A stretch of 64,000 nt of DNA from Pedobacter nyackensis (GTDB lineage Bacteria; Bacteroidota; Bacteroidia; Sphingobacteriales; Sphingobacteriaceae). The stretch spans positions 62,001 to 126,000 of the forward strand of contig NZ_FWYB01000009.1 in the NCBI RefSeq assembly GCF_900176505.1, in the 5' to 3' direction. Made by a program: the position numbers and the translations under genes. Positions 31,749-40,506 of this stretch are shown one piece after another (the stretch's first letter is position 1; the number at the start of each line of letters is the position of its first letter). Under the pieces are notes generated by a model. It saw only the letters and a program-made list of their open reading frames with translations. It did not search any database and was not told the DNA's origin.

Positions 31749-34493
31749 ATGAGAAAATTCCCAATTTTTATTTTATTATGTCTTTTGTTTTTTAGCATTG
31801 CTGAATCCAGGGCATCCTATTTTCCTCTAAAAAACAAGCGTACCATTGTTATTCCTGCGCAAAGTAACTCCAGAGTTAAGTTTGGAGCCGAACGATTAGC
31901 AAAGTCTTTATCGTTAGTGGGTTATGATGTTAAGATTGTACAGAAGGACAAAATGCCAGCAGGCAATGATCTGATTGTGATCGGTACAAAGACGGATCAG
32001 CTACTTAATGGCTTAAGAGCTGTTAATGGTACTGGTAAACAGCTTGGAAAAGAAGGGTTTAGTATTAACTATAATAAAAATAAGAACCTGATTATTGAAG
32101 GGGGAGACTATTCTGGAGCCTTATATGGCTGTATGGAGCTCTCTGATGAAATTAAAACGAAAGGAAAACTGCCTGATCAGATCTCTGTTACTGATCAGCC
32201 TGAAATGGTATTGCGTGGTACTTGTATTGGTTTGCAAAAACCTGAATACTTACCTGGCAGAGATGTTTATGAATATCCCTATACGCCTGAAACTTTCTCC
32301 TGGTTCTACGATAAAGATCTTTGGATTCAATATCTGGATATGATGGTAGAGAATCGCTACAACTCCTTATATCTGTGGAATGGTCATCCTTTCTCATCAC
32401 TCCTGCGACTTAAAGATTATCCTTATGCGGTAGAAGTGGATGATGCCACCTTGAAAAAGAATGAGGAAATGTTTAAATTCTTAACTCAGGAAGCGGATAA
32501 ACGTGGTATTTGGGTAATTCAGATGTTTTACAATATTTTAATACCTAAACCTTTTGCCGAAAAGCATGGCTTAAAAACACAGGATAGAAATCGCCCCATT
32601 ATTCCATTGATAGCTGATTATACAAGAAAATCTATTGCAGGATTTGTCGAAAAGTATCCTAATGTAGGCTTACTGGTAGCTTTGGGAGAAGCCATGGAAG
32701 GAGTAGGGCAGGATGATATAGATTGGTTTACAAAAACCATTATACCAGGGGTAAAAGATGGATTAAAAGCCGCAGGTATTAAAAATGAACCGCCCATTGT
32801 GTTACGGGCTCATGATACCCATGCGCCAAGTGTGATGAAGGCTTCGTTGCCACTCTATAAGAATTTGTACACCGAGAATAAGTTTAATGGTGAAGCTTTA
32901 ACAACCTATACGCCAAGAGGCAGTTGGGCTGAGTTGCATAGGGAGTTAAGTGCGGTAGCCCCGGTGCATATTGCCAATGTTCATATTCTGGCTAACCTCG
33001 AACCCTTCCGTTACGGATCGGCAGATTTTATTCAAAAATCTGTACAGGCCATGAATAAAATATATGGGGCTAAAGGACTTCACCTGTACCCACAATCGGG
33101 TTATTGGGATTGGCCTTATACCGCAGATAAGATTACTGAAAGACAGTTACAGGTGGATAGAGATTGGATCTGGTATAAAGAATGGGCCAGATACGCCTGG
33201 AACTCTAATAGAGATAGAATTGAGGAAATTAACTATTGGGGGCAGCAGTTAGCCGGTAAATATGGAACAGACCTGACCGCAGGAAAAGCCATTCTCAATG
33301 CTTACGAAGAATCGGGGGAGATCTCTCCTAAATTGCTACGCCGTTATGGGATTACTGATGGAAACAGGCAAACTTTAACTTTAGGTATGTTGATGACACA
33401 GCTGATCAACCCTTATCGCTATGGTTTATTTACTTTAATGTACGAATCTGAAGCACCGGAAGGGGAGATGATTATTGAGTATGCTGAGAAGGAGTGGAAA
33501 AAACAAGGCCATATAGGTGAAACTCCCGTTCAAATTGCTAAAGAGGTAGTTGAACATGGTAAAAAGGCATTGGCTTCTATCAATGAAGCCGCACCAAAGG
33601 TTAGCAAAGACAGCGAAGAATTTAGAAGGCTTAAAAATGATATATATTGCTATGATGCCATGGCTAATTTTTACGCGGAGAAGGTAAAGTCGGCGCTATG
33701 GGTTTTACGCTATAAATATTCTAATGATGTGAGCGACCTGCAAAAAGCTTTGCCATTTCTTGAAAAGAGTGTAGATTATTATGCTAATCTGGTTAAGCTG
33801 ACAGAGAATGAGTATCTGTATGCCAATAGTATGCAGACTAAACAACGTAAGATTCCAATGCGTGGCGTTGACAAGACTTTTATTCATTGGAAAGAGATGC
33901 TGCCGGTATTCACCAAAGAACTGAACCACTTTAAAAGAAGTATAGATTCTCTTAAATCTTCGGGATCGGGAAAAGCAAATGTCTTAAAGCCATTTAAAAA
34001 TGCTGCAGTTAAAATCCTTTCTGGCCATGACAGTTATATCATCAATAAAGATGCTCAGGTGTTTATAGATTCTGTGACTAAAATAAAAGAAGTAACTGAG
34101 CAATTGATTGGACTTAAAGGCGTAAAGCTGAATAAGGCACAACAAATAAAATCAGGTACGACATTGAAGTTTAGTACTACTGCTCCTGTGAAGGTATTGG
34201 TAGGGTTTTTTACCAAAAAAGATCGTTCATACCTGGCAGCTCCTGAGTTGGAAACTGATGCAAGTGCAAATAATTACGGACAGTCGGAAATAAAGATCTC
34301 CAATGCATTGGTTTTAGATGGCTACCCCCCGGTAAATATTCATGCCTATTCGTTTGGCGTAGGTACAAATACCTTAACTTTAGGAAAAGGGGCTTGTGTG
34401 ATTTTAGGATTTATAAGTGAAGGCCAGGAAATGCGAATTTATAATGCAGGACTGGACGGAAAAGGAAAAGATATTGATTGGTTATTTGAGTAA
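31749..34493 (+). CDS. Putative uronidase-type glycoside hydrolase (GH67N/GH20b-like N-domain + TIM barrel)
   Basis: The 914-residue secreted protein (signal peptide ending near ESRAS, about 22) starts with a GH67N/GH20b-like alpha-beta domain (about 28-145: TIVIPAQ, LIVIGTK, LIIEGGDYSGALYG). A catalytic-type TIM barrel follows (about 150-480), with NRYNSLYLWNGHPF, LLVALGEAMEG and ANVHILANLEPF, then a helical region (about 490-760) and a C-terminal beta domain. Similar Bacteroidota proteins carry the loose name alpha-D-galacturonidase; I cannot confirm that or a CAZy family. The acidic residues of GEAMEG are candidates for catalysis. It leads a tightly packed glycosidase operon and overlaps the next gene by 1 bp. 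It probably acts on an alpha-linked uronic acid of pectin, by context. Confidence 0.72.
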   Translation: MRKFPIFILLCLLFFSIAESRASYFPLKNKRTIVIPAQSNSRVKFGAERLAKSLSLVGYDVKIVQKDKMPAGNDLIVIGTKTDQLLNGLRAVNGTGKQLGKEGFSINYNKNKNLIIEGGDYSGALYGCMELSDEIKTKGKLPDQISVTDQPEMVLRGTCIGLQKPEYLPGRDVYEYPYTPETFSWFYDKDLWIQYLDMMVENRYNSLYLWNGHPFSSLLRLKDYPYAVEVDDATLKKNEEMFKFLTQEADKRGIWVIQMFYNILIPKPFAEKHGLKTQDRNRPIIPLIADYTRKSIAGFVEKYPNVGLLVALGEAMEGVGQDDIDWFTKTIIPGVKDGLKAAGIKNEPPIVLRAHDTHAPSVMKASLPLYKNLYTENKFNGEALTTYTPRGSWAELHRELSAVAPVHIANVHILANLEPFRYGSADFIQKSVQAMNKIYGAKGLHLYPQSGYWDWPYTADKITERQLQVDRDWIWYKEWARYAWNSNRDRIEEINYWGQQLAGKYGTDLTAGKAILNAYEESGEISPKLLRRYGITDGNRQTLTLGMLMTQLINPYRYGLFTLMYESEAPEGEMIIEYAEKEWKKQGHIGETPVQIAKEVVEHGKKALASINEAAPKVSKDSEEFRRLKNDIYCYDAMANFYAEKVKSALWVLRYKYSNDVSDLQKALPFLEKSVDYYANLVKLTENEYLYANSMQTKQRKIPMRGVDKTFIHWKEMLPVFTKELNHFKRSIDSLKSSGSGKANVLKPFKNAAVKILSGHDSYIINKDAQVFIDSVTKIKEVTEQLIGLKGVKLNKAQQIKSGTTLKFSTTAPVKVLVGFFTKKDRSYLAAPELETDASANNYGQSEIKISNALVLDGYPPVNIHAYSFGVGTNTLTLGKGACVILGFISEGQEMRIYNAGLDGKGKDIDWLFE

Positions 34494-36040
34494 TGATGAA
34501 TAAAAAAGAACTTATAGTAACTGCCATGTTCCTGGTTTTAGGAACAGGCGTCTTTGCACAGTTGGGCAGCGGTACTGCGAAGCTTAAAAAATATGTGGAT
34601 TACTTTAATTCGATTGATACAGAAGCCGTAAAGAATTATGTGCCCAATGCACAATCATTTGACTGGCTATCGCAAAACGTGCCTTTGCTGGATTGTCCTG
34701 ATGAAGTACTGGAGCAAAATTATTACTACCGTTGGTGGTCTTTCCGTAAACATCTGGTAAAAACACCTGAAGGCTTCATTTTTACTGAATTTATTGAGCC
34801 TGTTAAGCATGCGGGTAAATACAATTCTATCAGTTGCGCGCTGGGCCATCATATTTATGAGGGCCGCTGGCTTAAAAATACCGACTATCTAAAAGAGTAC
34901 ATAGATTTTTGGTTGTACCACGCTGATGTAGGGCAAAGCAAACAACGCTTCCATCAGTTTAGTAGCTGGATCGATGATGCTGTTTATCAGAACTATCTGG
35001 TGACACCTGATACTGAGCATTTAAAACGAATTCTACCTGCCCTGGATGCAGATTATGGCAAATGGGAAAAAGAAAGGCAGTTAAAGAGCGGTTTGTTCTG
35101 GCAATTTGATGTAAAAGACGGAATGGAAGAGTCTGTTAGTGGATCGAGAAAGGATCAAAACAGAAGGCCAACCATCAGCAGCTATATGTATGGAAATGCT
35201 AAAGCGCTGGCCAGTATGGCTGATATTGCTGGCGATAAAGCATTGGCACAGAAGTACAATGGTAAAACGGCACAGCTTAAAAAATTAGTACAGGATAGTC
35301 TTTGGGATAACAAAGACAGCTTCTTTAAAACAAAACATCCTAATGGGAAGCTCGCCCATGCCCGTGAAGCCATCGGTTTTGTGCCCTGGGATTTTGACCT
35401 GCCAGCTGATAAGCCTGCTTATGCGAAAGCATGGGATCAATTATTGGATACTGCGGGGTTTAAAGCGCCATGGGGCTTAACAACAGCCGAAAGAAGAGAA
35501 CCAACGTTTAGAACCCGCGGATCAGGGCATAGTTGCGAATGGGATGGTGCGTTATGGCCCTTTGCCAGTTCGCAGACTTTAAAAGGTCTGGCAAATCTGC
35601 TGACCAATTATAAAAAACACGGTAAAATGACGGCAAAGGTATTTTACGATGAGCTTCATCAATATGCCAGGTCTCATCAAAAGAATGGTAAGCCTTATTT
35701 AGGAGAGTATCAGGATGAAAAGAATGGAGAATGGCTAAAAGGTGATAATCCCAGAAGTAGTTTTTATAACCATTCAACCTTTTGCGACTTAGTTATCAAT
35801 GATCTGATAGGCATTAAGCCGCGTTTAGATAATGCCTTTGGTTTTTATCCGCTTATTCCGGAAGGTCGGTGGGATTGGTTTTTACTGGAGAATGTAACCT
35901 ATCATGGTAAAACACTTACGCTGTTATGGGATAAAACCGGAAATAAGTATAACAAAGGCAAAGGTCTGCGTATTTACGCCGATGGAAAGGAAATTTATCA
36001 GTCTGCAAAGCTAAAACCTGCCATAATTCAACTCAAATAA
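34493..36040 (+). CDS. MGH1-like (alpha/alpha)6-barrel glycoside hydrolase
   Basis: The 515-residue protein has a signal peptide (VTAMFLVLGTGVFAQ) and helical repeats of an (alpha/alpha)6 barrel like the mannosylglycerate-hydrolase (MGH1)/GH63/trehalase group. Blocks are YYYRWWSFRKHL (about 78-89), SSWIDDAVYQNYL, WQFDVKDGMEESVSGS and RGSGHSCEWDGALWPFASSQ (about 341-360). Asp/Glu residues in the last two blocks are the likely catalytic acids. The C-terminal part ends in a small beta domain. Its start codon overlaps the previous stop by 1 bp and it is followed 21 bp later by GH28. I cannot place it in a CAZy family; the context suggests an exo-acting glycosidase for a pectin side chain. Confidence 0.72.
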   Translation: MMNKKELIVTAMFLVLGTGVFAQLGSGTAKLKKYVDYFNSIDTEAVKNYVPNAQSFDWLSQNVPLLDCPDEVLEQNYYYRWWSFRKHLVKTPEGFIFTEFIEPVKHAGKYNSISCALGHHIYEGRWLKNTDYLKEYIDFWLYHADVGQSKQRFHQFSSWIDDAVYQNYLVTPDTEHLKRILPALDADYGKWEKERQLKSGLFWQFDVKDGMEESVSGSRKDQNRRPTISSYMYGNAKALASMADIAGDKALAQKYNGKTAQLKKLVQDSLWDNKDSFFKTKHPNGKLAHAREAIGFVPWDFDLPADKPAYAKAWDQLLDTAGFKAPWGLTTAERREPTFRTRGSGHSCEWDGALWPFASSQTLKGLANLLTNYKKHGKMTAKVFYDELHQYARSHQKNGKPYLGEYQDEKNGEWLKGDNPRSSFYNHSTFCDLVINDLIGIKPRLDNAFGFYPLIPEGRWDWFLLENVTYHGKTLTLLWDKTGNKYNKGKGLRIYADGKEIYQSAKLKPAIIQLK

Positions 36041-36061
36041 TCAACAACAAACATAGCCGAA

Positions 36062-37666
36062 ATGAAGTTTAATAGCCCGATCAGAAAAGTTTTAGCCGTT
36101 TTTACCCTTTGCTGCTGTGCAATGATTTTTAGCTTAAATGCGAATGCACAAGCCTATTATAATGTACTTAAATATGGAGCTAAAAATGATAGTACTAAAT
36201 TAGCTACTTCAGCCATTAAAAAAGCTATTGATGCTGCTTCAAAAGCTGGTGGTGGAACCGTATATTTTCCTGCAGGTAAATACCTTACAGGTTCGATACA
36301 TTTAAAAAGTAACATCACTATCTTCATTGATGCTGGTGCAGAACTTCACTTCAGTGATAATTTTGATGATTATCTGCCTATGGTTAAAAGCAGATACGAA
36401 GGGGTTGATGTAACCAGTTTTTCTCCCTTGTTTTATGCTTATAAAGCAGAAAATATTGCAATTATTGGTCGTGGTATTATTGATGGGCATGGCAAAAAGT
36501 GGTGGGATTTTGTGGAGGGATATAAGGAAGGACAAGCACGTTCTAAATGGCAATTTATGTTCGATGATTTGAATAAAGATATCCTTTTGCCTGACGAGCC
36601 AAAGCAGATGAAACGTGGCTTTTTACGTCCGCCATTCATCCAGCCTATGTTTTGTAAGAATGTGTTGATTGAAGGAATTACTATACGCGACTCGCCTTTT
36701 TGGACGGTTAACCCTGAGTTTTGTGAGAATGTAACGATACATGCTGTAACTATTACAAATCCTGCTTCTTTTGCGCCAAATACCGATGGAATCAATCCGG
36801 AGTCTTGTAAAAATGTACGAATTTCCGATAGCCACATTAGCGTTGGTGATGACTGTATCACCATTAAATCTGGTAAAGATGCACCAGGAAGAAAAATGGC
36901 TGTTCCGGCGGAAAATTATACCATTACCAATTGCACGATGCTTTCTGGCCATGGTGGGGTAGTTATTGGTAGCGAAATGTCGGGCGATGTAAGGAAAATA
37001 ACCATTTCTAACTGCGTATTTGATGGTACAGACCGTGGTCTCCGTATTAAATCTGCCAGGGGTAGAGGCGGTGTTGTTGAAGAAATCAGAGTCGACAATA
37101 TCATTATGAAAAATATACGTGAACAGGCAATCGTATTGGATTTGCAGTACGCTAAAACTACTGTTGAACCGGTTTCAGAACGTACACCAAGATTCAGAAA
37201 CATCCATTTCAGCAACATTACAGGGCAAGTAAATGAGGCAGCTTATTTAAACGGTCTGGAAGAAATGCCAATAGAGAATATCACGTTTAATGATATCAAT
37301 ATGGATGCAAAAACAGGCTTTAATATTAAAAATGCAAATCGTATAGAATTTCATAATGTTCAGGTAAACACGGAAATCGGGCCTTCGGTAAAGGTGAATA
37401 CCGTCAATTCATTAACTATAAATGGTTTAAAAAGCTATACACCACATAAAAATGTGCCTGTTATAGATCTTAACAATGTAGATGGTGCATTTATTTATAA
37501 CGCTTTCCCGGCTCCAGGAACAGATTTGTATCTAAAGTTAAGTGGAGAAAAAACTAAAAATATAACATTAGGAAACAATAACTTTAAAAATGTTAAAACT
37601 CCTGTTGTAACGGAAGGGAAAGTTACAGAAGCAGTGCGGGTTATTTCGGGGGATCCTATTAAGTAA
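36062..37666 (+). CDS. GH28 polygalacturonase-family glycoside hydrolase
   Basis: The 534-residue secreted protein (signal peptide to about residue 30, SLNANAQA) is a right-handed beta-helix with all GH28 motifs: NTDG at 240-243, DD at 263-264 in VGDDCITIKSG, GHGG with H297, and RIK at 328-330. These hold the three catalytic aspartates and the substrate-binding arginine and lysine. It hydrolyses galacturonide bonds. The N-terminus YYNVLKYGAKNDSTKLAT and the internal insertion near 130-180 resemble exo-type Bacteroidota GH28 proteins, so it could be an exo-galacturonosidase rather than an endo-polygalacturonase. It sits in the glycosidase operon between the MGH1-like and GH95 genes. Confidence 0.92.
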   Translation: MKFNSPIRKVLAVFTLCCCAMIFSLNANAQAYYNVLKYGAKNDSTKLATSAIKKAIDAASKAGGGTVYFPAGKYLTGSIHLKSNITIFIDAGAELHFSDNFDDYLPMVKSRYEGVDVTSFSPLFYAYKAENIAIIGRGIIDGHGKKWWDFVEGYKEGQARSKWQFMFDDLNKDILLPDEPKQMKRGFLRPPFIQPMFCKNVLIEGITIRDSPFWTVNPEFCENVTIHAVTITNPASFAPNTDGINPESCKNVRISDSHISVGDDCITIKSGKDAPGRKMAVPAENYTITNCTMLSGHGGVVIGSEMSGDVRKITISNCVFDGTDRGLRIKSARGRGGVVEEIRVDNIIMKNIREQAIVLDLQYAKTTVEPVSERTPRFRNIHFSNITGQVNEAAYLNGLEEMPIENITFNDINMDAKTGFNIKNANRIEFHNVQVNTEIGPSVKVNTVNSLTINGLKSYTPHKNVPVIDLNNVDGAFIYNAFPAPGTDLYLKLSGEKTKNITLGNNNFKNVKTPVVTEGKVTEAVRVISGDPIK

Positions 37667-37683
37667 TTTTAATTTGCATCGAC

Positions 37684-40506
37684 ATGAAACTCATGAGTTT
37701 TAGAATCTGCGTGTATGTGGTTATGGTCAATTGTGTGGCCATTTCCCATGCTATCGCCCAACAATCTACCTATCAACTTTGGTATTCCAAACCGGCTGAA
37801 AAATGGACTGATGCCCTGCCTATTGGCAATGGACGTATTGGCGCCATGATATTTGCTGGGGTGGAGCAAGATAGGATTCAGTTTAACGAAGAGACTTTGT
37901 GGACAGGTGCACCCAGAGATTACAATCGTAAAGGGGCTGCAAATTACCTCTCAGAAATCAGGAAACTGCTGTTTGAAGGCAAACAGGAGGCAGCCGAAAA
38001 GCTGGCCACTGAAAAGTTTATGGGTACCCAAAGTGCCACAGGAGATAGGAATAAATGGACTGCAGATATGAAGGCCTTAAAAGGCATTACAGGCAGTCCG
38101 GCAGAGGAAAATTATGACGATCTGCAATGGAAAACAATCAATGTGCCGAGCTACGAAGGATGGGAAACCGTTGGCCTGTCAGGTCTTGATGGAGCCGTAT
38201 GGTTCCGTACAACCATTGATGTACCGGATGATTGGGTAGGTAAAAATCTGGTACTAGACCTAAACCGAATTCGTGATCATGATTTTACTTTTGTAAATGG
38301 CACATTGGTAGGCAATACAGATGGTACATCACCAAGAAAATATACCATTCCTGCCAAGCTGATTAAAAAAGGAAAAAATGTAATTGCGATACAGGTATTA
38401 AATTACTTTGATAAGGGAGGGATTGCCGGTTATAAAGATACTAGCCGTGCAATTGCTGTTTATCCGGAAGGAGCAGAACCTCAGAATGGGATATCATTGG
38501 TTAAAGCATGGAAATATAAAATACAGAACGATGAGCCTCCAATGGCTCCGCAGTTTCAGGCAAGTTATCAGCCTTTTGGCGAACTGTATCTGAATTTTAA
38601 AAATCCGTCAGTTACTGTTAGCAATTATAAACGGAAGTTAGATTTAAGTACGGCAATAGCTAGTACTTCATATACCCTAAACGGAGTGAATTACCTGAGG
38701 GAGTATTTTGCCAGTCAGCCTAACCAGGCTATAGTTATCCGCTTAACTGCTGATAAAAAAGGTAGCATTAGTTTAGATGTAGTACTGGGCAGTCCGCATA
38801 AATACGCTGCTGTAAAAAAAATAGATGCAAATACCATTTCTCTGTCTTTAAGAGTTAGAGGCGGAGCATTAAAAGGCGAAAGTCAGCTTAAAGCAGTCGT
38901 AACTAAAGGCAAGTTGCTGGTTGGACAGGATAAGATTGCAATTACCGGCGCTGATGAGGTAATCCTTTACCTTACAGCCGGAACTAATTTTATTAGTGAT
39001 AAGAATGTATCTGGTATTCCTGCAAATGCATGTTTAAAAGCCTTGGCTGGTTTAAAAGATAAAACTTACGTGCAAGTTAAGGCCGCGCATTTAAAAGAAT
39101 ATCAGAAGTACTATAAGGCCTTTTCAATAAGTTTTGGAAATAGTGATAACGAGAAGCTTCCCACAGATGAGCGTATTGAACGCTTTGCCGCTGCTCATGA
39201 TGCTCCTCTCGCAGCTTTATATGTGCAATACGGCAGGTATCTGTTGATTTCCAGCTCCCGACCGGGGACACAACCTGCAAACCTGCAGGGGATATGGAAT
39301 GACCTGCTAACGCCGCCATGGGGGAGTAAATACACCACCAATATTAACCTTGAAATGAATTATTGGCCAACAGGACCACTGAACCTGCCGGCAATGAATG
39401 AGCCTTTATTCAAAAAGACAGCAGTACTAGCGAAAAATGGTGCGATAACGGCTAAGGAACATTACAATGCTAATGGTTGGGTACTTCACCACAATACAGA
39501 TCTTTGGAATGGTACAGCGCCTATAAATGCCTCAAATCATGGTATCTGGGTTTCTGGAGCCGGCTGGTTGAGTCAGCATTTATGGGAACATTATCGTTTT
39601 ACGCAGGACAGGGTTTTTCTTAAAAATGAAGCTTATCCATTAATGAAACAGGCAGCTGTTTTCTTTGTTGATTTTTTGATCAAAGATTCTAAAACCGGCT
39701 GGCTGATCAGTACACCTTCTAACTCACCGGAGAATGGAGGCTTGGTAGCCGGACCTGCAATGGATCACCAGATTATCCGCACACTTTTTAAAAATTGTAT
39801 TGCAGCAAGTGAACTACTGGGTACAGATGCAGAATTCAGTAAAGTATTACAAAATAAGCTGACGCTTCTGGCACCGAATCAGATTGGTAAATACGGGCAA
39901 TTACAGGAATGGCTGGAAGATAAAGACGATACAACGAATAAACACAGACACGTTTCGCACTTATGGGGCGTACATCCTGGCAATGACATAACCTGGGATA
40001 ACCCAGAGATGATGAGAGCCGCCAAACAATCATTACTGTACAGAGGCGATGAAGGTACAGGTTGGAGTTTAGCCTGGAAAATCAATTTCTGGTCGAGATT
40101 TAAAGACGGAGATCATGCCATGAAAATGGTTAAAATGTTGATCAGTCCGGCTGCAAAAGGTGGAGGCGCTTATATAAACCTGTTCGATGCGCATCCGCCG
40201 TTTCAGATAGATGGAAATTTCGGTGGTGCTGCGGGTATAGCAGAGATGCTTTTGCAGAGTCATACGCAGTTTGTTGAACTTTTACCTGCATTACCAGTTG
40301 ATTTACCAGAGGGCGAAGTAAAAGGAATTTGTGCCAGAGGTGGTTTTGAACTTAGTTTTAAATGGAGTAAAGGCGTGTTAATCTCGGTTGAAGTTAAGTC
40401 GAATGAAGACAGTGTATGTCTTTTACGCTATGGAAATAGAATTACAAGTATTGCTACACAGAAAGGAGCAGTATATAAATTGAATGGAGATTTAGAGAAA
40501 TTATGA
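37684..40506 (+). CDS. GH95 glycoside hydrolase with inserted sugar-binding-like domain
   Basis: The 940-residue secreted protein has GH95 features: LWYSKPAEKWTDALPIGNGR near 33-52, FNEETLWTGAPRDYNRKG, NINLEMNYWPTGP from about 553, SNSPENGGLVAG, HRHVSHLWGVHPG and HPPFQIDGNFGG. GH95 enzymes are inverting alpha-L-fucosidases or alpha-L-galactosidases. Between residues about 115 and 290 the N-terminal beta domain is interrupted by a beta-sandwich resembling the GH2 sugar-binding domain (WKTINVPS, AVWFRTTIDVP, DHDFTFVNGTLVG, GKNVIAIQVLNYF). The GH95 domain then resumes at YQPFGELYLNF. The final residues overlap the GH2 start by 4 bp. In a pectin locus the target may be L-galactose or L-fucose of side chains, as for the GH95 of the B. 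thetaiotaomicron rhamnogalacturonan II system. Confidence 0.9.
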   Translation: MKLMSFRICVYVVMVNCVAISHAIAQQSTYQLWYSKPAEKWTDALPIGNGRIGAMIFAGVEQDRIQFNEETLWTGAPRDYNRKGAANYLSEIRKLLFEGKQEAAEKLATEKFMGTQSATGDRNKWTADMKALKGITGSPAEENYDDLQWKTINVPSYEGWETVGLSGLDGAVWFRTTIDVPDDWVGKNLVLDLNRIRDHDFTFVNGTLVGNTDGTSPRKYTIPAKLIKKGKNVIAIQVLNYFDKGGIAGYKDTSRAIAVYPEGAEPQNGISLVKAWKYKIQNDEPPMAPQFQASYQPFGELYLNFKNPSVTVSNYKRKLDLSTAIASTSYTLNGVNYLREYFASQPNQAIVIRLTADKKGSISLDVVLGSPHKYAAVKKIDANTISLSLRVRGGALKGESQLKAVVTKGKLLVGQDKIAITGADEVILYLTAGTNFISDKNVSGIPANACLKALAGLKDKTYVQVKAAHLKEYQKYYKAFSISFGNSDNEKLPTDERIERFAAAHDAPLAALYVQYGRYLLISSSRPGTQPANLQGIWNDLLTPPWGSKYTTNINLEMNYWPTGPLNLPAMNEPLFKKTAVLAKNGAITAKEHYNANGWVLHHNTDLWNGTAPINASNHGIWVSGAGWLSQHLWEHYRFTQDRVFLKNEAYPLMKQAAVFFVDFLIKDSKTGWLISTPSNSPENGGLVAGPAMDHQIIRTLFKNCIAASELLGTDAEFSKVLQNKLTLLAPNQIGKYGQLQEWLEDKDDTTNKHRHVSHLWGVHPGNDITWDNPEMMRAAKQSLLYRGDEGTGWSLAWKINFWSRFKDGDHAMKMVKMLISPAAKGGGAYINLFDAHPPFQIDGNFGGAAGIAEMLLQSHTQFVELLPALPVDLPEGEVKGICARGGFELSFKWSKGVLISVEVKSNEDSVCLLRYGNRITSIATQKGAVYKLNGDLEKL

